Below, in pieces: positions 23,907-38,900 of a stretch of DNA of 64,000 bases (position 1 is the first letter of the stretch; the number at the start of each line of letters is the position of its first letter). The DNA is from Limnoperna fortunei. Its lineage: Eukaryota; Mollusca; Bivalvia; Mytilida; Modiolidae. A program made the position numbers and the translations under genes. The notes beneath the pieces were generated by a model that saw nothing but the letters and a program-made list of their open reading frames with translations, was not told the origin of the DNA and made no database searches. Location of the stretch: the NCBI GenBank assembly GCA_944474755.1, contig OX104122.1, forward strand, positions 14,580,641 through 14,644,640. The letters are read 5' to 3'.

Positions 23907-26900
23907 CTGAAACATAAAGTTAAAAGACGTCATAAAAACACCAAGCAATTCAACTGTTCCTGATGCGGTATATGGGGTGTAAGGCATTTCTATCTAAATT
24001 TATTGGGCAAGGGTTAGATTACTAGTTCACATGCTGATAAATTCTGATAATGGGAATCCAGCAAGATCCATTGGCTTATAAAATCAATGACATCATATAT
24101 TTTAAATTTTTGGACTGGTAAAATAAGGTTTCGTCAAGTAAAGCCTAGTATGTCACCACCAGTGGATGGACTGGTAGCAAAAAAGTATGGCAGAGACTGC
24201 ATTTGATTGGTTACAGTAGTAATGTTGGCCATTTTTAAAAGTTCATAACCTTACTGCACCTACACACATATCTCATAATGTTAAGTTTTAGATATCCGAA
24301 ACACTGCTGTAAGATAGAACTGACAAAGTTTACAAGGATAGATTGATTGATTGATTGATTGCCTAATATTCAGTGGGAAATAGCTATATTCAAGACACGA
24401 ACTAGTTTGGTTTACAAACAATTCATCATCAATGAAAAGGGATGGACCAACTGACTACTACTGAAAAAGTAAAGAGTATTGGGTGGGGACACAGAATAAG
24501 TAGCCTTCTGAAGTGTTTACAATAAGCCTAGTAAACTCTTTTTAAATCTACAAAAGGGCTTTTTATTGTGCAAAGAGCATGACTCTCCAAAACACATACC
24601 CACTATGGCCTGAGGTCAGGCTTTCTATTGGACTCTTCATAATGACAGATTGAAGCACCGATGACTGTGAAGTTTACTCTATAGGGCATATTAACATAAA
24701 GACGTGACATCTATACAGTTTTGCTTTCCATGTAACTTCGTTGTTTGTAATGTTTAGCCCAAACTATTATTGGTTGTAAAGTTATAAACTGACCTGGAGA
24801 TTTGCAGCTGAAAAAATTTGTCATCTTTTTTCCATCTGGTTTATCAAAATAACTAGAACTGTTTTCAGCATTAGAACACACATCTCCTCCAGCTAATGAT
24901 GATGAAAACATTGCTAATTCTGTAGATAGTTCACCAAATGGTGGTTCCTCTGTCTTCTTACTACTGTCCTTTGTTTGCTGAAAACATAAGTTTGATGACA
25001 CTTAGCAAATATGGTTTGATAAACTGGTGTTGAAAGTAAGTTGATTCAGGAATACTTCAAATTTCTGAACAGGTTATACGATATAATATGGTTTGGGTCT
25101 GTTTACCCCTAATAAACAGGGAAGTGGTTTATGAATGGTGTTAACAGACCCAAACCATATTATATGGTATAACCAGTTCAGAAATTTGAAATATTCCTTA
25201 TAATTTAATTTAAACTATAAATCTTGACTTTTTAAACTTTAAAAGCAATGATGTCATTGAACTATTTGACTTTTAACCCTGTGAGAATAGGGCACGTGAC
25301 CAACGCAAGTTATATGGTACAATATGGGTTTCTACATTTGAATTGGCCAATAAGATTTCAGCTTACAAAGCAAATTAAATTATTAACTTGAAACTGTATG
25401 ATCATACAAATAGTATAATTAGCTTCCAAACAAGACAGAAGAAACCACTACTGTACAATTAAAGGGACATAAGAGGCAAAGTGCTTAGTGTCATTATCTA
25501 CTAATGGTGACTTGTATATGAACACTACTGTTGTCAGTTTCAGCTTATCTCAAGCAAGGTTCTACTAATGGTGACTTGTATATGAACACTACTGTTGTCA
25601 GTTTCAGCTTATCTCAAGCAAGGTTCTACTAATGGTGACTTGTATATGAACACTACTGTTGTCAGTTTCAGCTTATCTCAAGCAAGGTTCTACTAATGGT
25701 GACTTGTATGTCAACACTACTGTTGTCAGTTTCAGCTTATCTCAAGCAAGGTTCTACTAAAGGTGACTTGTATGTCAACACTACTGTTGTCAGTTTCAGC
25801 TTATCTCCAGCAAGGTTCAACTAATGGTGACTTGTATGTCAACACTACTGTTGTCAGTTTCAGCTTATCTCAAGCAACGTTCTACTAATGGTGACTTGTA
25901 TGTCAACACTACTGTTGTCAGTTTCAGTTTATCTCAAGCAAGGTTCTACTAATGGTGACTTGTATGTCAACACTACGGTTGTCAGTTTCAGCTTATCTCA
26001 AGCAACGTTCTACTAATGGTGACTTGTATGTCAACACTACTGTTGTCAGTATCAGCTTATCTCAAGCAAGGTTCTACTAATGGTGACTTGTATGTCAACA
26101 CTATGGTTGTCAGTTTCAGCTTATCTCAAGCAAGGTTCTACTAATGGTGACTTGTATGTCAACACTACTGTTGTCAGTTTCAGTTTATCTCAAGCAAGGT
26201 TCTACTAATGGTGACTTGTATGTCAACACTACGGTTGTCAGTTTCAGCTTATCTCAAGCAAGGTTCTACTAATGGTGACTTGTATGTCAACACTACTGTT
26301 GTCAGTTTCAGTTTATCTCAAGCAAGGTTCTACTAATGGTGACTTGTATGTCAACACTACAGTTGTCAGTTTCAGTTTATCTCAAGCAAGGTTCTACTAA
26401 TGGTGACTTGTATGTCAACACTACAGTTGTCAGTTTCAGCTTATCTCAAGCAAGGTTCTACTTATGGTGACTTGTATGTCAACACTACAGTTGTCAGTTT
26501 CAGCTTATCTCAAGCAAGGTTCTACTAATGGTGACTTGTATGTCAACACTACAGTTGTCAGTTTCAGCTTATCTCAAGCAACGTTCTACTAATGGTGACT
26601 TGTATGTCAACACTACTGTTGTCAGTTTCAGTTTATCTCAAGCAAGGTTCTACTAATGGTGACTTGTATGTCAACACTACGGTTGTCAGTTTCAGTTTAT
26701 CTCAAGCAAGGTTCTACTAATGGTGACTTGTATGTCAACACTACTGTTGTCAGTATCAGCTTATCTCAAGCAAGGTTCTACTAATGGTGACTTGTATGTC
26801 AACACTACTGTTGTCAGTTTCAGTTTATCTCAAGCAAGGTTCTACTAATGGTGACTTGTATGTCAACACTATGGTTGTCAGTTTCAGCTTATCTCAAGCA

Positions 26901-29900
26901 AGGTTCTACTAATGGTGACTTGTATGTCAACACTACTGTTGTCAGTATCAGTTTATCTCAAGCAAGGTTCTACTAATGGTGACTTGTATGTCAACACTAT
27001 GGTTGTCAGTTTCAGCTTATCTCAAGCAAGGTTCTACTAATGGTGACTTGTATGTCAACACTACTGTTGTCAGTTTCAGCTTATCTCAAGCAAGGTTCTA
27101 CTAATGGTGACTTGTATGTCATCACTATGGTTGTTAGTTTAAGCCTTATTTTAAGCAGGGTGTGATCTACTCCTACCCTAATCGACATGGATAGCCTAGT
27201 ATTCCATCCAGGGTCAGAGGTTATTACCTGGTACTTCAACTTCCTCCCCCCATAAAAACTAGACACCAAGATATAGCTAAAAAATTGATGGAAGTGGCAT
27301 TACATCGCATTCAAACAAACAAATACATGTATTACAGACATAATAATATGTCATGTTTGGTAAGTCATGGCAGTATAAAATACATTTATTTTATACATTT
27401 TAGATAGTTAATATGTCTTCTACAAAAAATCTACTTACAGAATCAAACAAATTGAATGTAGTTATACCAGTGAAGATTCCGGAGCTGTGGTCTTTATTTG
27501 GATCCTGACAAGACAGAAATGTACAGATCTGAATGACGAATATTACGGCTACATGCACAAGACTGTAGGTATAAACCAAATTGAACAAATACAGTTGTTG
27601 CATGAAATTAAATTGTTGCATGAAATTAAAATACAAATTTTGTAATGGTTTGAACAATAGAAAGGTCATAACTTTGGAACTAAAGAAGTTAAAGTTATCA
27701 AAATCAGTCGGGAACTTCCTTGTAATAATCCTAACACTGTTTTCATAATTCACCAAAACTGGTTTCTGCAAATTTGGGATAGTGTACAACAAAAGGAAGG
27801 AAATATTGCTAAATTTATTAATATTGGTCCTCCTGGTGTTAGGTCCTAACAAGTACTTACAATTTTTTCAGCAGAATACATAGGCCTACTTTCCATTTGT
27901 GGTTGTCCAGGAGATTTCTTCAACATCATAAGTCTTTTCTTATGTTTCTCCATATCAAATGGACTAAACTCTTTCAGTTCATTCTCAATTGACATGGACT
28001 CTGAAATAAAAGATAATATGATCTATTCTTCACATTACTTAATATTAGATTCAACATTTATTTGGGAACTGCTGAAAGTGGCATTTAAACAAATAAACAA
28101 TGACCTTTAATAGTATGCCAAGATTGGTTTGTTTGTTTGTTTGATGGTGTTTAATGCCACTTTCAGCCATTTTTCAGCTATATCATGGCGTCCAGTTTTT
28201 ATTGGGGGAGGAAGCAGGAGTACCCTGAAAAAACCCCCGACCTTCGGGCCAAGATTGGTAACTATGGAAATAAACATTTGTGTTATAAATCTTACACAGT
28301 TAATATGACTTCTACAAAAAACAAACATACAAAAACAAACAAGGTGAATGTACCAGTGAAGTTTTTTGTGAGATTTTTTGTCAAGGCTGATTTGATGTTG
28401 TTATTAGTGTTTTCATTCTTTAATTTTGTTTGTTGTTTTGTTGAGAAATATAACTTACGGTATCCGGACCACAATTGACCACGTGATCATATTTGGTTTA
28501 CCTGATGTCCATTGATTTTTAATGGAGCAGACCTCGGTAATGTTCGGCAAACATCGGTAATACTATTTGAGTAAATAGCGTTTTTTACCCAAAACTGATA
28601 ACATTGACTCAAAGTAAAGCAATATATTTAATTTGTACCATTAATTAGCTATACATTGATTTAATATGGCTGTATTTCTTGATCAAAAATAAAATTAAAC
28701 TAACTTCAATTATGGGTCGGATACCTTAAAAGAATCAATAGTGTAACTGCAATAATCTTGGATAAATATGTTACCAACAATATATTGTAAACATATATGG
28801 TGGTAACAATAAAACAAGAAGCTTCATGTGGGGTTCGAAGGAACTGCATGGATTTTGTTACACTTTGTTATACCTGTAGTTTTAGTGGTCTTGATTCTTA
28901 ATGCATTACACTTACACTTGTTAAACCTGTGGTTTTAGTGGTCTTGATTCTTAATGCATTACACTTACACTTGTCAAACCTGTGGTTTTAGTGATCTTGA
29001 TTCTTAATGCTATACACTTACACTTGTTAAACCTGTGGTTTTAGTGGTCTTGATTCTTAATGCTATACACTTACACTTGTTAAACCTGTGGTTTTAGAGG
29101 TCTTGATTCTTAATGCATTACACTTACACTTGTTAAACCAGTGGTTTTAGTGGTCTTGATTCTTAATGCATTACACTTACACTTGTTAAACCAGTGGTTT
29201 TAGTGGTCTTGATTCTTAATGCATTACACTTACACTTGTTAAACCTGTGGTTTTAGAGGTCTTGATTCTTAATGCATTACACTTACACTTGTTATACTTG
29301 TGGTTTTAGTGGTCTTGATTCTTAATGCATTACACTTACACTTGTTAAACCTGTGGTTTTAGAGGTCTTGATTCTTAATGCATTACACTTACACTTGTTA
29401 AACCTGTGGTTTTAGTGGTCTTGATTCTTAATGCATTACACTTACACTTGTTAAACCTGTGGTTTTAGTGGTCTTGATTCTTAATGCATTACACTTACAC
29501 TTGTTATACCTGGGGTTTTAGAGGTCTTGATTCTTAATGCATTACACTTACACTTGTTATACCTGGGGTTTTAGGTGTCTTTGGTTTTTGAGGTGATGCA
29601 GGTGGAAAGAATGGAGACTTTGGCTGTTGATCAGCATCTTCAGAACTCTGGTCAGTAGTATTCTGATTCTCTGCTTCTGATGAAATACAAAATAACAGGT
29701 GAAATTCACAATGTTGTTGATAAGTTGCAAATTTATAATATATTTTTCTAACTGCAGAATCCTGGTCTCACAATTGATTTCGGGAATAATGTACCAATAA
29801 ATAAATATCTTTACAATCTACTGCAAGGCCATTTCCCTTTGTAAAATTCTGACACATGTATATATCTGTTCTTTCACAATTGAACTGTCCCCATCTTCTA

Positions 29901-32900
29901 TTCAAATATGACAATGACTTACTTGTTCTGTTACCATGAATTATCTCTTTATTTACCACTGATTCTAACCACAATATTAATCTTGATGTGATATTTGCAC
30001 TGTGTTTTACCTATACCTATATTTATTCACCCACTAAGGGATTGTGAGCTAATTTTTACAACCACATTAATGTTTTACTTACCCTCAGAAATTGAGGTTA
30101 TTTTTAGAGCTGACATGTGTTCTGTCTGTTGTGATGGAGTAATCACTGTAGGAACTCTCTTTGGTTGTTCTGAGAATAATGTAAGACTTATAACAGGACA
30201 TAATCGTAAAGAAAAATTCAATTACTTGTAATTTATCAATTTTCAGAAAATACCAAATATTTGTTGTTGCGATGTTAAAATTCAAATTTAATAAGCAAAA
30301 TTTTTAGAAAAATGAAATGATTTGTGCCTTTATAAATTACATTTTTGAGTAAAAGTGGCCATTTGAGGACACTGAGAACAGGAATAAGAATTATCCTAGG
30401 ATGGCTCCAACTGGCCACATAAAACTTCAGAATTACAGAATACACTGTGAATTGAGAACAGACAATAATGACAGATGAATAGTGAGAGCAATAGATCAGA
30501 CTTGCCAAGTGATCAAAACTAGGTTTTAAAGTAAGTATAAAATATCTGCACAGGAATGTAAACCATCATAAGTAATATGAATAAAGGCTTAGCCGTTGAT
30601 TTTGTGGATTCAAACGCTAGTATATTCTAATTATTGGTTGGGTTGCACAAAGTGCAAACCCAGGTTATAGTATGGTGAAGTTAGGCGGCAGAAGGGTGGT
30701 TAGACAGGTGGGGAAAATATGTTATCACTTTTGTGTACCGTAAACAGTTGCGTATTGTCCACAGTTTTTTTCTATGGATCTCATTTCAGAAGTGTGGGTG
30801 CGGATTATACGTAACTACGGACTCTAAGGAGATTTTTCCACCAGCGTAAGAAGGTGTAGGACCACCAAATACCGGGAACCAGTCCAGAGGTTGTACGTAA
30901 AAGTAGTACTAGTCAACAGACAGGTTCACTCTTGCATCATATAGAATTTGAACCGCACATGATACCAGAATAAATTTGGTATTTTTGGAAAGCTGAATAT
31001 TCTAGGAAACTTGAGGATAAAGTTTTATTGGTTTTAAATGAACATAAAAATGTTGAGTCAGTTAGGGACAAGCACTATTTTTGGACTGAAATAGAAAGTG
31101 AAAGTAGATTTTTAGACCACATGGCCTTCAGGTTGAGCGTTTTTTCTTATATGCAATGAAACATATTGTGAAATTTTAACAGAATGTTCGGCCAGTGCAT
31201 TTTTATAGGGGACAGATGTGTCACTTAATTTGAAACAAAGGTAAATTTTCTAGGACAAGTCAAAATTATCAAATTTTAATATAGCCGAAGAGTAAAAAAT
31301 CTATGGTGGTCCTACACCTGAAGAGGCCATAGACAGGTATATCAACTTCTATTTCTTTTGATAAAAATGGTACTGAAAGAAGGTAAATCACCAAGACTAT
31401 CATTTTAATTGCTTATCAAAGCCAAAACCTATAGTGGGAGTCAAATTTCAGCCTAAATATGGTATTATGTAATATTGTATGAAATTATGGGGTCTGCAGT
31501 GGTCCGCGCTTAGTAGAATGTGCTTTAATTTAAATAAACTCCTGTTTTAGGTTTTGGATGTAATGAAAGGGTCAAAATGTATAAAACTAGAACTGGTAAA
31601 CATTCTAGTATGCAGAAAAATAGTGTATTTAAGATGAATTTGTCAATTTTACACCTGCGGCTTAAGTCGGTTACATTGCTGGCATGGGTTAATACTAAAA
31701 TTATTTATTTTCTAATCTGATGCTTGCTAAGGGTAAATTTGTTAGTAAACTAGTAACCATATGCAATAATTGTACTTGTTAAGATAATTGGGCCTTGAGA
31801 TGATGGTACTTCTGTCAAAAATTCCTTAAACATGAGCAGTAAAGGGAAATTGGCCAATTTTTGCAATTTCATACCAAAGCAAGATATAATTTTGTTTCTT
31901 TGTATGCCAGTTTGAACTTTATTGGGTTTTTTTTTAGTAAGGAATGATTATTTAACTATTAAGCTTAATGGAATAGTGAACGCATTTAAAGAAATTCATA
32001 AAATTTTAGTCTCAGTTTAGAAACTATTAATGTACACCTCCAAAGTATAGTACAACTGAATATCAATAAATTTAAATTTGAACTCAAAAACTTTCTCAGG
32101 ATGTACTAGGTGCATAATTAGGACAGTTTCATACTATTTTTCTTAATTGAAATGTATTTCAAGAGATAAAAGTCTTATCTCAACAGTTTGAAGGTACTCA
32201 GTATCTCACTTTGTAAAAAGGGGGGGGGGGGGGGGGGATGTGAAATTAACTAAAAAAGATGCAAAATTTATGATAAAATTATGTAATTAGTGCCTTTCTA
32301 TGTGTGAAATAAGTCCATTTGTGTTGGATGTATATTGCCAAGCTTGCTATTTACATCTGCAACTAAGAAATTGAAAAATTAAGGAATAATGCATTTCTTG
32401 ATCACCAAGCTAATTTTTCATGATAACGCGCATGTGAGGTCTTTGTATGTTTTCATGCATTTCTTGAAAACCGCTGAAAGGAATTCAACAAAATTTTAGA
32501 ATTTGTTTCGACTAACATAAATCTAAGACCAGGAAAAATTTTATTTAATTTGTTGAACAAAAACATCTTTAGGTGTAGGACCACCAAATACCGGGAACCA
32601 GTCCAGAGGTTGTACGTAAAAGTAGTACTAGTCAACAGACAGGTTCACTCTTGCATCATATAGAATTTGAACCGCACATGATACCAGAATAAATTTGGTA
32701 TTTTTGGAAAGCTGAATATTGTAGGAAACTTGAGGATAAAGTTTTATTGGTTTTAAATGAACATAAAAATGTTGAGAGTCAGTTAGGGACAAGCACTATT
32801 TTTGGACTGAAATAGAAAGTGAAAGTAGATTTTTAGACCACATGGACTTCAGGTTGAGCGTTTTTTCTTATATGCAATGAAACATATTGTGAAATTTTAA

Positions 32901-35900
32901 CAGAATGTTCGGCCAGTGCATTTTTATAGGGGACAGAAGTGTCACTTAATTTGAAACAAAGGTAAATTTTCTAGGACAAGTCAAAATTATCAAATTTTAA
33001 TATAGCCGAAGAGTAAAAAATCTATGGTGGTCCTACACCAGAAGTTTTTCTAGCGGTCGCCATTTTGTTATGTTCGGTTGTTTGCGTATTTATGTTAATA
33101 TGATCCATTTGAATTTTAATGAGAAAACGATAAATGGATGTTAAAAGTTGATTTTTTAATATTTGTAATAATTTATTATACAATATATATTCAAAGAATA
33201 AAGAAAGATACGAAAATAATTTCTGTGTTTGACACGTACACGTTAAATAATTGCAAATGGCGTCGTTTTCGCCAGATTTTGTTTATCGATGTTTTGATGG
33301 CATTGATTAAAAAATTATATTAAAATTTGTGATGTTTGATATTTTTTCATTGAGGTTATTTACAGGTGAGTGCATGAATGAACAAAACGATAAAAACAGG
33401 AATAAACCCATCAACTTCTAGGCTTTTACTGGTCCAAGTGTTTAGACGAAATATAAAAAAAATTAAAACGACACTGCACTATCATATATTAATCAGCACT
33501 AGAAAAAAAATATAACAGTTAACATCAAACATTGTAACAAAATATAAATTATGCACAACAGTTCTTTCAAAATCCTTCAAAATCGGATTCGTCATCTTCT
33601 TCTCTGAACATCTGATAAATGTCCTTGAGAGCAGCTAGTGGTGTGTTCTCTTCATCTTCTTCGTCGTTGTAGTAAATTTCACGATCGTCTTCTATTTCAC
33701 TTGACTCTTCTTCAGTAACCTTGGTGTGGTTGTCTTGATCTTCCCAGACAATATCGTCCTCTGTACCGTCCATGGCATTAGAAATTGTACATTTTTTGAA
33801 GGCGTGTACAATTATCTGTGGGTCAAGTTCATTCCAAGCCTCCACAATCCATGAACAAATTGTTGGAAGTTCTGGTTTCCTCATTCTTCCCCTATTCGTA
33901 AAAGAGTGGTCGTCACCAGATATCCAGTTGTTCCATTTCTGGCGCAGCATTACTTTCATGGGTTTGTTAATGCTTACATCTAGGGGCTGAAGCATGCTTG
34001 TCATTCCCCCGGGAATGATGGCTATATCTGTGCGATGTTCAGACTTAAGTATCTGCTTAACTGTTTCTGAACGATGGCAACGGAATGCGTCTAGGACGAG
34101 CAGACTTCGGGAAAGATTTGCCCCTGGACGTCTGCCCCATATCTTTGTCAACCAGTCTTTCATTATGTTATCGTCGAACCATCCATTTGGGTGTACTTTA
34201 ACGGTTATGCCAGGTGGAAACTTGAGTTTTGGCATTGTCTTTCTTTTAAAGACGACATAGGGTGGTAGCTTTGCACCATCAGCTGTACATGCCAACATTA
34301 CAGTAAATCTGTTTTTTTCATTGCCAGTTGTCTTGACAGTTACAGATTTTGAACCTTTTGGCGCAACAGTGGTGTCGGCTGGTAATCAACTCCTCCTACA
34401 TTTTTTGACACAGACTCAAAACCTTATTCCAACAAATTGTAAACAATTCTTCTTTATAAAAGCATTTGCTTTGAAAACAAGCTATATATCATGACATTTA
34501 GTTTTTATTGGGGAGGAAGAAGGAGTATCCAGAGAATACCTCCATCATTCAGATGAAAAAGTGACAATCATTGTCAATATAGATTCCAGTCAAGAACATC
34601 CTGTCTGCAGTGAGACTTGAACCTGCAACCTCAGTGTTGACAGGCACCTGATTAATAGTAGACTTACTACTGTAACCACTCAGCCACCAAGACCCCCTAA
34701 TAGATCTATATATTTGTTAATCAGTGTTCCAGCTAGGGGGAAATAGAGGGGTGCCGTGCCCCGCCCTAAAATTACCGAGCCCCTGTGCCCTTCTCAGGTG
34801 CCCCTGCGTCCCGATTGGTGCCCCTTATCACTCTATTGCTCCAATTATTAATTATCTGTTCTAAAATTAATAGTAATTATCGTGTTTTTATAGCTAATTA
34901 ACTTATTAGACTATTCTCGTTTCCTTATAATTTTGATTATATAATTAGTGGTAGACATTGGGGACTGGTACACAGGTAACATTTCAAGTTTTGACACAGC
35001 GAGTTCAAAATAGTTATTACCTTAAAAATTTGCGTGGTCACTGTTTTTGGTCATTTGGCTTAATTATGATCGAGACCGGAAATAGCTAAAACCGTTTTTA
35101 TTGCCCTTTATTTGTCACCGCGCCATGTTTATCATTGAACACGCCATTTTTTTAAAACAAAAAGTGAAAGCTGGTACCCGACTGCCTTTTTCTATGTTCA
35201 AATAACGTTAAGTAAAAATACTTGCGGCAACCAGTACAAACCAACTGAAATACGGAAATCTCCGGAGCGGATATGAATTAGTTCAGGAACTTTCAAATAC
35301 AATGCTGCTTGTGTTGAAGTTACAACCACAAAGATTGAAACACAGCAACAAATACTATTTTGGCAGTCACTTTTCAGTTAATTAAATGTACAAATGTATT
35401 TAAAAAATTTACTTTAAAATGAAAGCAAAGGCGCAAAACAGCAACAGAACACTTATTCAAATAACAATAACAAAAGTGCAACCGCAATCATACTTAAAAA
35501 TATGAAAATACACAAAAAAGTGCCTTTCTCATGCGCCCCTCTATTTTTAAATCCTAGCTGGAACACTGTTAATGATAATAAAATTGATGTAAACAAGTGT
35601 GGACTGTGAGCATGCTCATAAAGCGATACCCCCTGCTTCACTTTCAAGTATAGTTATCTCCCCTTAATGATATCGGAGGTCAATAAAAATCATTCATGCA
35701 CATCTACATATAATGTACTTCCATTATGTTAAGTTTCATTAAATTTCATCAAGCGGTTTAGGAGGAGTTACGCTTACAAGGGATGTGGAAAGACGCACAG
35801 ACAGAGTGATCCTATATACCCCCCAAACAAGTTTGCGGGGGGTATAATAAGGTATAGAAATACACAATTAACAGATGTTTTAAAAAGACATTGGCATACC

Positions 35901-38900
35901 ACCTGAGTATCAAATGAAGCAATAGTGTAAAAAAATCAACACTATACTTCCCCAATGATTTTACTAAAGGAAGTAATTTTCTTTTAAATATGAAAACACA
36001 ATTCTTTCTTTTTCTTGTATGGATTACTTACAGCATTAAAACAAAATACATATTCTTTGAAGATATATCTTGGGATCAGTTTTCAATAAAGTAATGGATG
36101 GTCTCTTAATGTTTCTAAAAAAAAAAAACACTTCTGAATGAGTCAGACAATACGATGCCTTACAACACATTAAATGGTTGGAATCTGAAACTTGTAGATC
36201 AGCACACCTACAAAATCCACAAAAATTGGTACCCACAAACAATTAGACTTTCACAGTGTATAAAATCATCCATTAACATAATGGCTTACGTGATGAAGAG
36301 AAGTTTGTAATTGGTCTCTGCAACTGTGGAGACTGAGGGACTTCAAACTTTGGAAAGTAAGGAACTTGTGGAACAATTGGCCTATGTTTCGAAACCTACA
36401 AAAATATAAACTGGAGTACTATAATTGAAAAGATGTTTACAAAATGTACAAAACACACAATCAATAACATTTCACTATTTACAAATATTAAACACATTAA
36501 ATGGTAGGCCGGAATAAAACTAAGCTTACAAAAGCAGTCTGAAGAAAATCTATGAAGGCATTCTCAAGATACAATGTGAAATGAAGATGATGGATGGATG
36601 GACATTTGTACCATAATATAATTACACAACTTGTAAACAATCTACTGGAAGAAATAGTAAAAATTATACTACTCAACACTCTCAATAAATTCCTATAAAC
36701 AACTGTACCTGTGGAGTGGGAGGTCTTGGTCTAACTTGTCCTGCTAACTTATAAGTCTGTGGAGTAGTCCTGTCCATTGTTGGTGTAATGACATGTGGTA
36801 ATGATGGTCTAACAACACTTTGTGGAGTTAGTATTTTATTCTGTGCTACAATCTGTGGTGCAGTCATTCTGAATTGAGGTGTGGCTGGTTCTGCCATATA
36901 TTGTGATATATTTGGGGGTGTGGCTTGTTGGATCTGTGGCATTGATATTACTGGTGGCCTAGTAGCTATTAGAACAGACATTTAAATAAAGTGTCATCAG
37001 AGATACCAAGGTTATATTACAAAAACAGGGATATACACTAACTTTTTTATAATGGTTGCCACCTGGTCTCCTAACTTAAACAATTTTGGCGCCCAGTGAA
37101 AAAGTTAGGCGCCCATATTTTTTCTTATTTTTTTATAATAAAAAAGAATACACTCCCATAAATTAAAACTTTTCAATAAAATGATAGGATAGATAGAACC
37201 AGAAGTAAAAAAAAGACCATTGTGAAACAAATAATATTATGTAGTTAACAAAAAAATGCACTATTAAAAGTATTTAATTATTTAAATTTACTTTTTTGAA
37301 AGTTACTGCCAAAGTACTAATTTGTATTATGTATAAATCATTGCAATACTCATTTCAACACTAGCCGCATCGCAATTGCAATTTCCGGCCCGGAGTTCAT
37401 ACCCAATCCGGAAATTTTCGTATATTCTTTCACTTGAACTGGTTTCCGGTATTATTTTTACTACGCTTAATGTACAAAGTAAAAGCCAGAAGGGACCAGC
37501 TAACACTGTGTGGCACGTAAACAGGATAAACAATGACACAGAAAAAAAAATTAAAGATTTCTTACCAATATTGAAATAAAATTGAAAAGAGACATACTGC
37601 TACTGCTCAGAATGACAGGGCAAAATTCGTGGAATGGATATCAACCAAATCATCCCAAATCGCCACCTGGACGATTGAAAAGCAAACTTTACTCGCCCAT
37701 GCAAATATTTAGTCGCCTTGGGCGACTGTTAGTGTAAATCCCTGAAAAATTGACATTTTCATATTCTTTTTATATTTATTTTACATCTTTGTAAAATCTA
37801 AAAATAAGTATGCATTTTCACTTCAACTGGACTATTCATTATTACTAACAGTTTAAATACAAATAAATTTACAAAATAAAACAGATCTTAATTAAAGCCA
37901 TAATAAAATATACAGATGTTTCAACCAAATTACTGTCCGTTCAAGCAATTCACAGAAACAGACATTTTCATAGCCAAAAATCAAGTGTACTACTTTACAT
38001 GTTGATGATTCGATGTCAAATTAGTTTTACAACAATTATTGGCAAGCTCCGTTCATCCAAGTGTTTTCTTGATCATGAGTAAATTTTGTTGACATGTCTT
38101 GGCAATAAGAAAATATTATGCATAAAAAATTCAGGAAACTATTGACCAATCAGATTTTCACGAAATGATACTTAAATTTTTATGATATTTCTGTAGAGGC
38201 TTTTTTCTTACTTGTCTCTATGGACAAGTGACTACTGAATATTCCTTATCCGAGGGACATTTCTTCCTGTCCAGGGCAATCAGAGAAACGTTATTTTTGA
38301 GCCCTGGCATGTTGGCTGAAGTGCTCAACAATAAGATACAATTTTTAAAGAGATCTTTAAAAAGATCAACAATACCAAGTTTAACTGAAACAGTTTAAGT
38401 GGTTGTAAAGATTGATTGATTGATTGTTGTTTATTGTCCAGTTGTGAAGAGGAATTTTTTTAAATTTTTTACAAGAAAAATCTTTTCATTTGCAGGTTTC
38501 AGGTTAAATCAGCAAAATTAAACAATTTCTGCGTAAATAAACATGTTCAAGAACTTGTTTATTTTATTTATCATAACACTACAGTTTAAATTTGGAACCA
38601 ATTTGCTGATTAAACCCTGTTAGATACAATCCAAAGATCATCTATCCAAAGTTAAATTAAAAATGGCTTATTGGTTTCTAAGGAAGACATACATTTTGGT
38701 TTTTTATGTCAATATGCATTAAATTTCATGTTTCAGTAATATTTTGTACTACTCTTTATCATGCTGCAGTTGAATTTTTGAATTTTGCTAAAAATAAAAA
38801 ATTAGCTATTTAACACATTTTCTGTTTTTTACAGCAACTTGTACAGTCATTGTATATAACTTTGATAGGGGACCTTCCAATAATAGTCCATCCCATCTTT

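Noticed and set aside
27400..27852. 150-codon minus-strand frame
   Set aside because: It reads through the exon 15 donor and acceptor into intron; only 27439-27504 fits the spliced frame, and in a different frame for most of its length.
25495..29562. Regular direct-repeat arrays that could suggest CRISPR
   Set aside because: Units are contiguous without unique spacers, and the context is a eukaryotic gene.
33772..34260. Plus-strand frames opposite the transposase
   Set aside because: They are antisense shadows of the pogo/Tigger frame.
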